Shown: positions 29,012-38,131, counted from the stretch's first letter. The stretch: 64,000 nt of DNA from an uncultured Chitinophaga sp. (GCF_946479755.1 NZ_CAMLHC010000021.1:62001-126000), one strand, 5' to 3'. Program-made: numbers and translations. The notes: a model not told the origin generated them from the letters alone.

Positions 29012-29602
29012 TTAAGATAAGGCTGTCAGCAGTACCAGTAACGTGAAAATCCGTTCCGGGTGGCGTTCCAGGTAGTCGCGGATGCTGCGCAGCGCTCTCA
29101 CGATATAGGTTTGAGAGCTGACCACCGAAATATTCAGTTGCCGTGCGATCTGGGGATGACTTAATCCCTGAAAGCGATGCAGGATAAACACTTCTTTTAC
29201 TTTGGCGGGGAGATGTTCGATGGCTTTGCTGAGAATGTTCTCCAGCTCCCGGTATTCCATCCTGGCCTGCGCATCGGGGAGCGGATCGGCCTGCAGATGC
29301 CCCGTGAGCGTGTCCAGGTTGTCAATGCGCAGCACTTTTCTGGAAAGAAAGTCCATGATCAGGTTGCGTGCACATACATAAATAAAAGTGCCTGCATTGT
29401 CTACCTCGGAAAGTTTCTGACGGTTGTTCCATAATTTCAGAAAGATATCCTGTGAGAGGTCTTTTGCCTGTTCGGGAGAGCGGGTAAGGCGTAACGCAGT
29501 GCCGTACACCTGCGGCCAGTACGTCTGTACCAGCTGCCGGAAACTGCGTTCATCGCCGCTGGCAACGGCGAGCAACCATTGTTTTTCATTACCGTGGTCC
29601 AA
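29012..29602 (-). CDS. ECF RNA polymerase sigma-70 factor
   Basis: A 196-residue ECF sigma factor. Region 2: FRQLVQTYWPQVYGTALRLT then EQAKDLSQDIFLKLW; region 4 helix-turn-helix: LSHPQIARQLNISVVSSQTY. The C-terminus ends in a hydrophobic stretch (RIFTLLVLLTALS) seen in many Bacteroidota ECF factors. It is the first gene of the SusCD locus, 91 nt upstream of fecR. Confidence 0.94.
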   Translation of the reverse strand: MDHGNEKQWLLAVASGDERSFRQLVQTYWPQVYGTALRLTRSPEQAKDLSQDIFLKLWNNRQKLSEVDNAGTFIYVCARNLIMDFLSRKVLRIDNLDTLTGHLQADPLPDAQARMEYRELENILSKAIEHLPAKVKEVFILHRFQGLSHPQIARQLNISVVSSQTYIVRALRSIRDYLERHPERIFTLLVLLTALS

Positions 29603-29705
29603 TAGTGGTCTTGTTGATATAACAGGAGCGTGGTATGAAAATAATACAACGCCCTGTATTTACAAAACACCAGGCTATTCTGTTTTTCTTTTTTAGGGAG
29701 ATGTG

Positions 29706-29713
29706 TATCTTGC
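29706..29713 (+). promoter_or_regulatory. Candidate -7 box (TATCTTGC) next to a start codon
   Basis: A -7-like element ends 4 nt before the ATG at 29718, so the transcript would be leaderless or nearly so if this start is right. Confidence 0.35.
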
Positions 29714-29717
29714 CCCC

Positions 29718-30563
29718 ATGTTAACACTCGATGACAGGGCCTGGCAATACCTGGGCGGCCCTTACGGCATAGACGAAAGCCTGCCGGAAGCCATTGCCAG
29801 ATTAAAAGCAGCTTACTCCAAAGAACTGCTGGACGATATTATCTGGGAAAGAATTTATCACCAGAATACCCTCTATGAAAATACGTTCGCTGCCATTCCT
29901 CACCTGCTGGAACTGGTGGTCAACAGTACCGACGCGGAGATGCAGCTGGATATCCTCTGCAGCCTCGCCGTACTGATTTCGGAAGATGGTAATCCGCCGC
30001 TGCGGGATACCATCCCGGCAGAATACAAGGATAATACCAGCCTCACCCGGGAACAGGTTTGCCATATCTACAATGATTACCTGCTGGCTTTACAGCAGCT
30101 GCCTGCGTTGTGCACGGCGCTGTTGCCCGAAGCCCGCGCCGGTTCGGAGGAAGATGATAAGATCTACTTTTTCGCGGCGATGGCCGTAGCGTACGGACAG
30201 CGTGCTTTCGCCCGTGTGTTTATCCAGTATAGCGGCGGGGAGGAGTACATCGCGTATTGTGAAGCCTGTGGCACGGATACTTACGTATGGCCCAAAGAAG
30301 ACCAGCTGCTGTTTTTCCGGGAAGATCCGGTGTTTCACAAAGACCAGGAAGCGCTTCCCATAACCCCTCGCCCGGATAAGTCGCCCGTTTGGGACGGTAC
30401 CACCTTCACGGAGGCCAACAGTTACGCCTGGGGCTATCATTTCCTTTCACAGCTGGAGATGCCCGCCCTGAAGAGCCGCTGGCCGTACCTGTTTGGCACC
30501 GCCAGCTGCCCGGAGTGCGGCGAACCCCTCGAAGTATTTGAGAGCATCCTCACGGGAATGTGA
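29718..30563 (+). CDS. Hypothetical helical (HEAT-like) protein with two CxxC pairs
   Basis: A 281-residue soluble protein; ATG 29718 is preferred to GTG 29703. The opening DDRAWQYLGGPYGIDESLPEA and the IYHQNTLYENTFAAIPHLLEL segment resemble the N-terminal helices of HEAT-like proteins annotated near toxin-immunity genes. Two Cys pairs, CEAC (181/184) and CPEC (264/267), could form one zinc ribbon around a Trp-rich insert. No signal peptide is seen. No partner toxin is adjacent; an immunity role is only a resemblance. Confidence 0.72.
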   Translation: MLTLDDRAWQYLGGPYGIDESLPEAIARLKAAYSKELLDDIIWERIYHQNTLYENTFAAIPHLLELVVNSTDAEMQLDILCSLAVLISEDGNPPLRDTIPAEYKDNTSLTREQVCHIYNDYLLALQQLPALCTALLPEARAGSEEDDKIYFFAAMAVAYGQRAFARVFIQYSGGEEYIAYCEACGTDTYVWPKEDQLLFFREDPVFHKDQEALPITPRPDKSPVWDGTTFTEANSYAWGYHFLSQLEMPALKSRWPYLFGTASCPECGEPLEVFESILTGM

Positions 30564-30771
30564 CCATCCGGAAAACAACACCCGGCTGCCGCCGGAAAAA
30601 ACGCACCGGCTGCCGTTTGTAAAAACGACGCCCGGGAGATGAGCCCGAAACCGGCCCTTCGCGACCAAAGATATATATGATTATATTTTATGCGTTTTCC
30701 GGAATTGCCGGCCGTCGTGAAATGTATGCTGACAGCGTCTTTGAGATATGGTGTGGTATATGTTTTTTTTG

Positions 30772-30779
30772 TATCTTCG
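30772..30779 (+). promoter_or_regulatory. Candidate -7 box (TATCTTCG)
   Basis: A TAnnTTTG-like element 61 nt upstream of the cold-shock gene, leaving a 5' leader of about 55 nt, as is usual for cold-shock mRNAs. The region before it (30564-30760) holds GC-rich partial repeats of CCGGCTGCCG and no gene. Confidence 0.4.
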
Positions 30780-30840
30780 GGGACGGTAAATGGGATCTTT
30801 AAAAACTAAACAGGGACCATCTTCCGGCAAATAAAAAATT

Positions 30841-31311
30841 ATGAACAAATCAGAAAACTCCGGTAAAAAGGAAAATCTCAGTAAAAAAGAAGTCGAAAAA
30901 AGAAAACAGCAAAAACAAAGAGAAAAACAGGAGAAAAAAGAAGAACGGCAGGCGAACAGTAAAAAAGGAAAGAGTTTGGAAGACATGATGGCCTACATCG
31001 ATGAGGATGGTAATATTACCTCCACACCTCCGGACCCCAACAAAAAGAAAGAAGTTAACCTGGAAGACATTCAGATCGGTGTGGCGCGTCAGCAGGAGGA
31101 AGAACCTGCCAGCCTGATCCGGACCGGGGTGGTCACCTTCTTCAACGAATCCAAAGGCTACGGCTTCATTAAAGACCAGAGAACACAGGAAAGCATCTTT
31201 GTACATGTGAATGGGCTGCTGGACCGGGTACGGGAAAACTCAAGGGTCACTTTTGAGGTGGAGATGGGACACAAAGGTCCTAACGCTGTACGGGTGAAAC
31301 TGACGAAATAA
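30841..31311 (+). CDS. Cold-shock domain protein with charged N-terminal extension
   Basis: A 156-residue protein. The C-terminal cold-shock domain (about 92-156) has the RNA-binding motifs GVVTFFNESKGYGFI (RNP1) and SIFVHV (RNP2). The N-terminal 45 residues are almost all Lys, Glu, Gln and Arg, a disordered or coiled extension common in Bacteroidota versions of this protein. A linker with DEDGNITSTPPDPNKK joins them. It probably binds single-stranded RNA and acts as an RNA chaperone. It is monocistronic, with its own terminator. Confidence 0.92.
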   Translation: MNKSENSGKKENLSKKEVEKRKQQKQREKQEKKEERQANSKKGKSLEDMMAYIDEDGNITSTPPDPNKKKEVNLEDIQIGVARQQEEEPASLIRTGVVTFFNESKGYGFIKDQRTQESIFVHVNGLLDRVRENSRVTFEVEMGHKGPNAVRVKLTK

Positions 31312-31328
31312 GCCTGTCTATCATATTT

Positions 31329-31383
31329 AAAAGCTGCTGCGTTCCGGCGGAGGTTTTGCCCCCGCCGGACGTCAGCAGCTTTT
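31329..31383. terminator. Bidirectional intrinsic terminator
   Basis: An 11-bp outer stem (AAAAGCTGCTG with its complement) and a 7-bp inner stem (CCGGCGG/CCGCCGG) are followed by T6 on the plus strand. Its right edge abuts the stop codon of the small minus-strand gene at 31384, so it probably ends both transcripts. Confidence 0.88.
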
Positions 31384-31500
31384 TTATTGCGGCTCCTCCT
31401 GGTGTTGTATCATCACCAGGTACAACAGCGCTGCCAGCGCCAGCAGGAAAGCCAGTCCGGCCACAGCCAGACAGGAAAGCATAAAAAACAGTGTATTCAT
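31384..31500 (-). CDS. 38-residue single-pass membrane peptide, coupled to the acyltransferase gene
   Basis: A short frame encoding MNTLFFMLSCLAVAGLAF and a hydrophobic continuation to QHQEEPQ. Residues about 4-31 are one long membrane helix with an acidic, polar C-terminal tail. Its ATG overlaps the acyltransferase stop in an ATGA arrangement (4-nt overlap), which is the classic sign of translational coupling. The frame ends exactly at the terminator. These two marks make it likely to be real although it is very short. A role as a small regulator or membrane partner of the acyltransferase is possible but unproven. Confidence 0.72.
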   Translation of the reverse strand: MNTLFFMLSCLAVAGLAFLLALAALLYLVMIQHQEEPQ

Positions 31501-32315
31501 GACCGTAGGTGTTTTTTCCAGCGCCGGTGTGTCCACAGCCAGTAGGCGGGTGACTGGCAGATGTCCTGTTCCAGGCGGGCGTTAAAAATGCGGGTAATCT
31601 CAAAAGGTGCTTCGGTGGCTGGCTGATCGGTGATCAGCGAAAAGGACATCTCCCAGGAATGCCCCTCCTGCCTGCGGATAACAGCGTACACCACCGCGGC
31701 ATTTACCGCTTTGGCCAACCGCTCCGTACCGGTGATGACCGGCGTCGGCTGATGCAGGAAGTCCACCACATGTTTGCCGTGTGGGGGCGACTGGTCGGCC
31801 ACAAAAACATAAGCCCCCGGTGGCAGCCTGCGCTGTAACAGGTACCGGGGCGCCTCCTCCATCGTCAGCAACTGCAGCCCGAAACGGGAACGTATCCGCT
31901 TCATCAGCCGGTCAAAAAAACGGTTGCTCAGCGGCTTAAAAATGCCATATACCGGGCAGCGCAATAAGGCCGGTAACATCGACAAACACTCCCAGTTACC
32001 GTAATGCCCCAGCATCACGATCACCGGCCGGCCCTGCGCCTGGTAATCCTCAATTAAAGATGCATGCTGTAACACCAGGCGCCGCCCGACGTGCCGGCGC
32101 GGCATCGTCATCAGTAGCGGCATCTCTGCAAATAACCGGCTGAAATGCCGGTAAAAGTCCGTCGCCGTCCGCCGGATCTCCCCGTAGGACTTCTCCGGAA
32201 AAGAACGTGACAAATTCTGTATCACCTCCGCATAACGGTAACGCATCACCCTGTATAACAGAAAATAAATGATCCACGCAAAACCCGCGGGATGAGGGTT
32301 GGATTTCATACGCAT
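31497..32315 (-). CDS. Lipid A biosynthesis-type (LpxL/HtrB-like) acyltransferase
   Basis: A 272-residue inner-membrane acyltransferase. The N-terminal hydrophobic segment (AGFAWIIYFLLYRVM) anchors it. The catalytic HxxxxE motif is GHYGNWE with His104 and Glu109. Other family marks are YGIFKPLSNRFFDRLMKRIR, VADQSPPHGK and the C-terminal YWLWTHRRWKK. It should transfer a secondary acyl chain onto lipid A or make a related aminolipid. It is slightly shorter than E. coli LpxL (about 306), as is usual in Bacteroidota. A 38-residue membrane peptide is coupled downstream. Confidence 0.92.
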   Translation of the reverse strand: MRMKSNPHPAGFAWIIYFLLYRVMRYRYAEVIQNLSRSFPEKSYGEIRRTATDFYRHFSRLFAEMPLLMTMPRRHVGRRLVLQHASLIEDYQAQGRPVIVMLGHYGNWECLSMLPALLRCPVYGIFKPLSNRFFDRLMKRIRSRFGLQLLTMEEAPRYLLQRRLPPGAYVFVADQSPPHGKHVVDFLHQPTPVITGTERLAKAVNAAVVYAVIRRQEGHSWEMSFSLITDQPATEAPFEITRIFNARLEQDICQSPAYWLWTHRRWKKHLRS

Positions 32316-32467
32316 TGGTTAAAAAAAAGTTAAAGCATCACCCGCAGACAGGGTAACTGCCTGCTGAAGTGTCGGTACCACGACCGCTGCACTATGCAAA
32401 ATGACAGCAATTACAAAGGATAATGTTGCGGTAAACGGATTGACTTTTACGCTAAACGGATTTTTTT

Positions 32468-33442
32468 ATGGCAAATACATTCAGAAACAACACCGGCGAT
32501 GTGATATTTGTAGACGAGAAAAGTATGCAGATGGAAGACCTGATGATGACCACCGACAGGAAGGCGCAAACACCTTTCTGGGACATCAGCCTGCGGCAGC
32601 ATTATTATGAGGGCATACACGTGGCGCAATGTGCGATCAACGTACACCAGGATATTCATGTCATCAGCGGAATGGACGCGCCGATTCCCGGAATGGTGTT
32701 CGTGCAGCAGGGAAAAATCACCGCCAAAGGCCACGACAGCGGACTTACACATCGCTTCACAGAAGGACAGCATAACTTCTTTCGTAACCCCTATAACCCG
32801 CAGACAAGTGTTTTTTACCAACAGCAGGACCTGCAGCTATTGCTCGTGGGGTTCACGCCGGAACGGTTCCTGCAACTCGCGGAAGATGCAGGGCCTTCTC
32901 TCTACCAGGCTGCCAATAATATGGTGGCAGGAAAAGACTGGGAACAACTGGAGAACCTGCCTGTGACCAGGCAGATGCAGGCCGCCATCCATGATATCCA
33001 TACCTGCCGCTTCCAGGGCAGGATGAAAGACCTCTACCTGCAGACCAAAGCACTGGAACTGTTGCTGCTCCGCTTCGAACAACAGGACCAGCCGGAAGGC
33101 GCTGCACCCAAAGCAATAAAACTATCTGAAACGGATATACGAAAAATACATGCTGCGCGGGAATGCCTGCTGGCAGATATTCATCATCCGCCATCACTGG
33201 GCCAGCTGGCACGGCTCACCGGTCTCAATGAGTTTAAACTGAAAGCGGGATTCAGGAAGGTGTTTAACAATAGTGTTTTTGGTTATCTGAGAGAGCACCG
33301 TTTGGAGATGGCGCGGCAGCTGCTGAAGAAAAAAGAACTGTCGGTAACAGCGGTGGCTTATGAAACAGGCTATACAACGGTACAACATTTCAGTAAGGAG
33401 TTCAGCAAACATTTCGGGGTAAGTCCTTCACGGATGGACTAA
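32468..33442 (+). CDS. AraC-family transcriptional regulator
   Basis: A 324-residue regulator. The C-terminal 100 residues hold the double helix-turn-helix: PSLGQLARLTGLNEFKLKAG, then FGYLREHRLEMARQLL and LSVTAVAYETGYTTVQHFSK, ending FGVSPSRMD. The N-terminal 200 residues are a sensory domain like those of siderophore-type AraC regulators (PchR-like). It lies alone between two minus-strand genes; no target is evident. Confidence 0.93.
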   Translation: MANTFRNNTGDVIFVDEKSMQMEDLMMTTDRKAQTPFWDISLRQHYYEGIHVAQCAINVHQDIHVISGMDAPIPGMVFVQQGKITAKGHDSGLTHRFTEGQHNFFRNPYNPQTSVFYQQQDLQLLLVGFTPERFLQLAEDAGPSLYQAANNMVAGKDWEQLENLPVTRQMQAAIHDIHTCRFQGRMKDLYLQTKALELLLLRFEQQDQPEGAAPKAIKLSETDIRKIHAARECLLADIHHPPSLGQLARLTGLNEFKLKAGFRKVFNNSVFGYLREHRLEMARQLLKKKELSVTAVAYETGYTTVQHFSKEFSKHFGVSPSRMD

Positions 33443-34197
33443 TGTATTAAAACAGCGCGGTATTTTCCCTGTTGTATTTCCCAGCGGAAATACCGGTCAA
33501 AAAAAGCTTTGCGCCCGGTGGCTGTCATACGGTCATTGAGCTTTTCGCGCAACAACTGTTGCAGCGGTGCGGGAACTGCCTGACTTGTAATGCTGTTGTC
33601 GGAAAGAGAAATGGTATTGATCAGGCAGGTGTCTTTGTCAAAGAAACCACTGATCGCCGCAATGGCTCGCTGGTCAGGCGATATGTCGTAAGCAACGGAA
33701 GATACCGGCATCCGGTAGGGATGTTGTTTGTCTGCCGACAGATCAAAAATGGTGCTTTGAAAATATCCTTCTTCCGGAGAAAATTCTTTTTCATGCACCA
33801 GGTACCTGTCCTGCAATAACTGGTAAGGCAGCTGGTTGCGGTTGTTGTAAAGAAACCAGTAACGGGGTTTCCCCTGTTGTTCTTCTATCAGGTATACCGG
33901 AAAATTAAAGGTCTGCGCAATGTGTACCAACAGCTTGCCGGGCAGGCTGTCCAGCGGTTGCACGCTGATGTAATAACCCGACTCGTTGGACCGGTTGGTG
34001 ACATCGGCAGGGGAGATGTTTCGTCCCTTATAGCGGATACGGTAATTATAGAGCGTGTTTTTATTGCCCGCATCCCAGTTGTTGTACCGCTGCTTGCTGG
34101 TGATGACCGTAAAAGGCCCGTAGTCCCGCTGTTCACTGCAGGCACCCAGCATCAGCAGACTTAAACTGATAGCGATAAGGTTGAAAAATTTTTTCAT
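33439..34197 (-). CDS. Hypothetical lipoprotein
   Basis: A 252-residue lipoprotein: signal KKFFNLIAISLSLLMLGAC with the lipobox LGAC. The ATG at 34197 is taken as start rather than the TTG one codon upstream. No known domain is recognised; the mature part is beta-rich with many Tyr and Gln residues (YYISVQPLDSLPGKLLVHI) and has a helical C-terminus. The stop overlaps the AraC gene by 4 nt on the opposite strand. Function unknown. Confidence 0.78.
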   Translation of the reverse strand: MKKFFNLIAISLSLLMLGACSEQRDYGPFTVITSKQRYNNWDAGNKNTLYNYRIRYKGRNISPADVTNRSNESGYYISVQPLDSLPGKLLVHIAQTFNFPVYLIEEQQGKPRYWFLYNNRNQLPYQLLQDRYLVHEKEFSPEEGYFQSTIFDLSADKQHPYRMPVSSVAYDISPDQRAIAAISGFFDKDTCLINTISLSDNSITSQAVPAPLQQLLREKLNDRMTATGRKAFFDRYFRWEIQQGKYRAVLIH

Positions 34198-34305
34198 CAA
34201 TGAAAGATAACTTTATTTATCTGTTTTTTTCCGGTTGTGATTTTTTTAACATTTCCGAAAGGTTACCTTTTGCAGGCTATGCGTATAAACGGAAAAATCA
34301 CCCTT

Positions 34306-35202
34306 ATGCGTATCCCGATCCGTTATTTAGTTATTCCCGCTTTCGCTCTTGCCGCCTGTGGCAGCAACAAATCTGCCTACTATGATGAGAATGCCGCTAC
34401 GGCTGCTGAAAAAAATGCCGGAGATTATGTAGCCACTGCAGATTCCACTAATTTTTCCAACGACATGTCGCAGCTAACTTCCGCTTCCCGCAAACGTGTA
34501 CGTACGGCGGATGTACGCTGCCGCGTAACGGACGTGTTCCGGGCTTCCACCCGCATGGAGCAGGTAGTGTCTTCCGTGGAGGGTATTGTGGTGGAAAGTA
34601 CCCTGAAGAACGAGTATGCAAAAGAGTACGAGCTTCCCTATACAAGCGACTCGCTGCGGCGCATGCAGTTGTACACGCCTACGGCCAATCTCACGCTGCG
34701 CGTGCCGGTGGCCAGCCTGGACTCGGTTGTAAGCACCCTCACTTCCATGGCGGTATTTATAGATCACCGCGCATTGACAGACCAGGATTATACACTTGCG
34801 TACCTGGCCAATGCACTGAAGAATAAAAAGGTAGGTCACTCCGCAACCACCATCGCAACGAACAAAAACACGACTACGCTGGACGTAGCAAAATATGAAG
34901 ACCAACAGGCGGAAACGAAAATTGACAGAAGCATTTCCAACCTTAAGCTCCTCGATGATGTAGCTTATGCCACCTTCACCGTCCAACTGTTCCAGTCACA
35001 GGCTGCCAGCGTGGAGACGGTCATCAATCCGCATTATGTGTCCCGCGCCGGCTTTGGGGCGGAACTGCGTACGGCCGTCGTTGGTGGCGCCAATATGCTG
35101 CGCGACCTGCTCCTGTTTTTTGTAAACATATGGCCGCTGATGATCATCGCGGTATTGGGCTGGTGGGGATACCGCCGGTATCGCAAAATGTTGGTAAAAT
35201 AG
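34306..35202 (+). CDS. DUF4349-family lipoprotein
   Basis: About 298 residues. The ATG at 34306 begins a compact lipoprotein signal (RIPIRYLVIPAFALAAC, lipobox LAAC); an ATG at 34279 is the alternative. The DUF4349 domain has TADVRCRVTDVFRASTRMEQ, a central helical hairpin (about 150-215) and a C-terminal membrane helix (about 265-287, DLLLFFVNIWPLMIIAVLGWW) followed by a basic tail. The family is widespread and of unknown function, possibly a membrane-bridging protein. Confidence 0.87.
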   Translation: MRIPIRYLVIPAFALAACGSNKSAYYDENAATAAEKNAGDYVATADSTNFSNDMSQLTSASRKRVRTADVRCRVTDVFRASTRMEQVVSSVEGIVVESTLKNEYAKEYELPYTSDSLRRMQLYTPTANLTLRVPVASLDSVVSTLTSMAVFIDHRALTDQDYTLAYLANALKNKKVGHSATTIATNKNTTTLDVAKYEDQQAETKIDRSISNLKLLDDVAYATFTVQLFQSQAASVETVINPHYVSRAGFGAELRTAVVGGANMLRDLLLFFVNIWPLMIIAVLGWWGYRRYRKMLVK

Positions 35203-35211
35203 GATTCCGTA

Positions 35212-37530
35212 CTACCTGTTTTTCATACTGCTGATAAACTCAGTAAGCGCCGTATTGCTGGCCAGCCGTATATTAATTCTCCGTATAGTCGTATCCGACA
35301 TAAACCAGTTCATGGTATAGGAAGGTTCTCCTTTGGGGAACCTTTTTCTTAACGGGTCCTGCTGCCACTCCAGGCTGTCTTTGTACAAAGGTATCTGCAC
35401 GTACGACGCTTTCTTGTAATAGTAGTCATTGATGTCGCTGACGTAATGTGAAAGCCGTATATCGTTGACCGTAGTCTGCATGCCATAAGCACCGGCGATG
35501 GTCAGTATCGGTGCGAACAGGTCGTTTTTAATCGGCGCTACGGACCGGAAATGTGCTTCGCCGGGAATAACCGGGCTGTTGGTGATATGCAGCACTTTAA
35601 AATGCAGGCGGCTGATCTGTTGGTATAACAGGCTGCTGTCCCCATGCAGGTGCCGGTCATCTTCCCCGATGTTGATAATACCGCGGATAATTTCCTGGAT
35701 TACGCCGGCGCCGGAATTATCGAAGTAACCGCCGTCCACGAAGTACTGGTTCTGTATCCTGCCGGCAGGGCTCAGGTAGGGGAACCGTGCACCCAGTATG
35801 GCACCGGAGGTAATGGTAATATCAGAGTCGTGCCGTAATAAACTGAGTACGTCCACGCGGTTGTTGAAGATGCCCGCATCCAGCTGGAGGTTGGTGACAA
35901 CGCCGGGATTACCGTCCTGCATACGCGTGGTGTTGATACACAGTACCGGCAGGAATACGGTGTCTGCCTGCATGGCGGGGAACGACGACATGGCGGCGTC
36001 GAAAGGCACCCGATAGAGGGAATCGCCGGCTACATCGGCGCTGCGCTCGAAAGACTCTTCCAGCGCGGCAGCCCGGTCACCCGCCCGCGAAGTGCGGATG
36101 ATATACCGGAAAAAATCCGGTCCCAGCATCCGTGCGAAGGTGTAGCTGAAGTAGTCCTGCTTCAGGTAGGTCATGGCTGATTTAGCATAGAGGGGCCGTT
36201 CATGCGTCCGGTCTCTCAGCATGGAAAAGAAGGTGGCTACCCCTACGCCGCCGCCGGAAGTGCCGGACAGGCAGAAAACATGGCGGGAGAAGCGGTCCTC
36301 CGGACGCTGACGGATACTGGCGTCTTCAATCTCTCCCAGCACGGCAGCGGTCCAGTAGGCCGACCGGGAGGCGCCGCCGTTGGCCATCACAAAATACACG
36401 TCATAGGTACTGTCGGCCATTACAGGGCGGGTACGCAGCCACGCCCGCAGGTACGTGTCCAGCGATGGCCTGGCTTCATAGTGGTTTCCGTTTTTGGCGG
36501 TGGTCAGTTTTACGTAATGCGTTTCCTTCAACCCGAAAATCAGGGCGGTGACGATAAAAAGCACATGGAAGCTGATACGGTAGCGGACAGACAAGGCGGT
36601 GACAATGTTGCCAAATAACAACAACATGCCGAATGCGAGCAACAGAAAGGGGAATGGTCCCAGCCGCCTCGCAAAACCGAGACTGTAAATAGCGGCCACA
36701 TAGGTGACGAGCGCCGCGCAACCGATAACGATAAACCAGCGGAAGAAACTCTTTTCCGTGCGCGGGATAAAAAAGTAGCTCATGATGCTGTCCAGCGGTG
36801 TATGCGTGAGCAGCAGGCTTTTCCGTGCGGAAATGTCCAGTTCTACCCGCCGCAGATGGGTATACAGCAGGAACAGGGCGTGCAACAGCACCAGCAGCGC
36901 CAGCAACAACAGGATGCTGATGCGGGGGATGAAACTGGTGGCGATCACCGTGGCCAGCCAGGAGATCAGCAGCACCATGAATACCTTCCGGAAGGCCGGT
37001 TGCATGGACAGCTTGTTGAGCGGCTTGTTGAGAAAATACAGCAGCGTAAGCACCACAGCAAAAATGATCCAGCTTACGGTGCTGCCCAGCGGATGGAACA
37101 ATACCGGCGATTGCAACATGGCCAGTTCCAGCAACAGGAAACAACAATGCCCCAATACCCTCGGAAATTCATCGAGAAAAGGCTGGCTGACAGGAAAACG
37201 ATCGTTATGGTCGTTGTAGGCCCTCGTGGCCGCCGCGTCGGTGATCTGGGCTTCGTCCTTTACATCGGCGATCAGCCGGGTGCGTTTGATGTAGGCAATG
37301 ATCCTGGAAGAATACCAGCTCACGTACACCCAGAACCCGATAGCCAGGAAAAATACGATCCGTTCACGATAGGTGTTTTCCGTATAGGCAACAATCACGT
37401 CTTTGCCCTGGTCCAGCGACCAGCAGATGAAAATGATCAGCAGGAGGAAGATAATCCCGGGAAAGAACAGCCAGATGGCTTTAAGCAGGTGCGCAGCCAG
37501 CCGGAGCAGGTTTTTCAGTAGTAGTAACAT
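35212..37530 (-). CDS. Multi-pass membrane protein with patatin-like phospholipase domain
   Basis: A 772-residue protein. The N-terminal half (to about 350) contains about eight to ten predicted membrane helices. The C-terminal patatin domain has the nucleophile elbow GTSGGG with Ser425 and the catalytic Asp in DGGYFDNSG (Asp599), giving the Ser-Asp dyad. An ANGGASRSAYWTAAVLGEIE segment near residue 390 supplies the glycine-rich oxyanion hole. It should be a lipid acyl hydrolase in the inner membrane. Such membrane-fused patatins are common in Bacteroidota and unassigned in pathway. Confidence 0.88.
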   Translation of the reverse strand: MLLLLKNLLRLAAHLLKAIWLFFPGIIFLLLIIFICWSLDQGKDVIVAYTENTYRERIVFFLAIGFWVYVSWYSSRIIAYIKRTRLIADVKDEAQITDAAATRAYNDHNDRFPVSQPFLDEFPRVLGHCCFLLLELAMLQSPVLFHPLGSTVSWIIFAVVLTLLYFLNKPLNKLSMQPAFRKVFMVLLISWLATVIATSFIPRISILLLLALLVLLHALFLLYTHLRRVELDISARKSLLLTHTPLDSIMSYFFIPRTEKSFFRWFIVIGCAALVTYVAAIYSLGFARRLGPFPFLLLAFGMLLLFGNIVTALSVRYRISFHVLFIVTALIFGLKETHYVKLTTAKNGNHYEARPSLDTYLRAWLRTRPVMADSTYDVYFVMANGGASRSAYWTAAVLGEIEDASIRQRPEDRFSRHVFCLSGTSGGGVGVATFFSMLRDRTHERPLYAKSAMTYLKQDYFSYTFARMLGPDFFRYIIRTSRAGDRAAALEESFERSADVAGDSLYRVPFDAAMSSFPAMQADTVFLPVLCINTTRMQDGNPGVVTNLQLDAGIFNNRVDVLSLLRHDSDITITSGAILGARFPYLSPAGRIQNQYFVDGGYFDNSGAGVIQEIIRGIINIGEDDRHLHGDSSLLYQQISRLHFKVLHITNSPVIPGEAHFRSVAPIKNDLFAPILTIAGAYGMQTTVNDIRLSHYVSDINDYYYKKASYVQIPLYKDSLEWQQDPLRKRFPKGEPSYTMNWFMSDTTIRRINIRLASNTALTEFISSMKNR

Positions 37531-37621
37531 AACGGCTTCAATTTGGGATATGCTGCTACTAAGATAAAAAATCCCGCTGCTAAAGTATTGGCGTCAAAAG
37601 GATTAATATCGTAGAATGTGC

Positions 37622-38077
37622 CTATGCCTGTGCGTCCCGCATCCTTTTTATCCTGTCATGTTCCGTTTTCAGGGTGGACCGCTGCAGGGTGAGCATATCA
37701 CGCAGATAAGCCGGCAGGTAATCTTCCTGTAATGCCTGCGTATAGGCGCGCATGGCGGCATCTTCTTCCGTTTCACAGTCGGAAAGGATGGCATGACGGT
37801 CATGACCGGTGAATACGCCCTTCAGTTCCAGCCAGGCATGGTATAACTTTCCGCCGGTGGTCTTGCCCGTCTCCATCTCTCCGCCAAGTCCCTGTACTTC
37901 TTTGCCCAATGCATTCCGCATGGTGCGGCTTTCATCGATCATATGAATGAAAAGCTCCTGCAGATCAGCGTCTTTGCCCTGGATGTCCTTTAGTGCTTTT
38001 TCATATCCGGAAATACGGTCATTGTTGATGCCGATGAGATCGTTGAGTGTTTCTACGGTGGCTGTATTTGTGTTCAT
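37622..38077 (-). CDS. PA2169-family (DUF2383) four-helix-bundle protein
   Basis: A 151-residue all-helical protein with ferritin-like DUF2383 marks: VETLNDLIGINNDRISGYEK, then DESRTMRNALGKEVQGLGGE and SDCETEEDAAMRAYTQAL. The family is stress-associated and of unknown biochemical function. It is a single gene, facing away from its plus-strand neighbour. Confidence 0.9.
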   Translation of the reverse strand: MNTNTATVETLNDLIGINNDRISGYEKALKDIQGKDADLQELFIHMIDESRTMRNALGKEVQGLGGEMETGKTTGGKLYHAWLELKGVFTGHDRHAILSDCETEEDAAMRAYTQALQEDYLPAYLRDMLTLQRSTLKTEHDRIKRMRDAQA

Positions 38078-38131
38078 AGCTGCAAGGTTTTATATCTCAC
38101 CATCCGCTATAAGTATGCCAGCGGATTTGTG

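Noticed and set aside
30564..30660. Short tandem repeat or CRISPR-like array
   Set aside because: Only partial copies of CCGGCTGCCG are present, without regular spacing or spacers.
31280..31603. A 107-codon minus-strand frame over the terminator
   Set aside because: It crosses a strong bidirectional terminator and overlaps the acyltransferase 3' end in another frame; the ATGA-coupled 38-codon frame is the better model.
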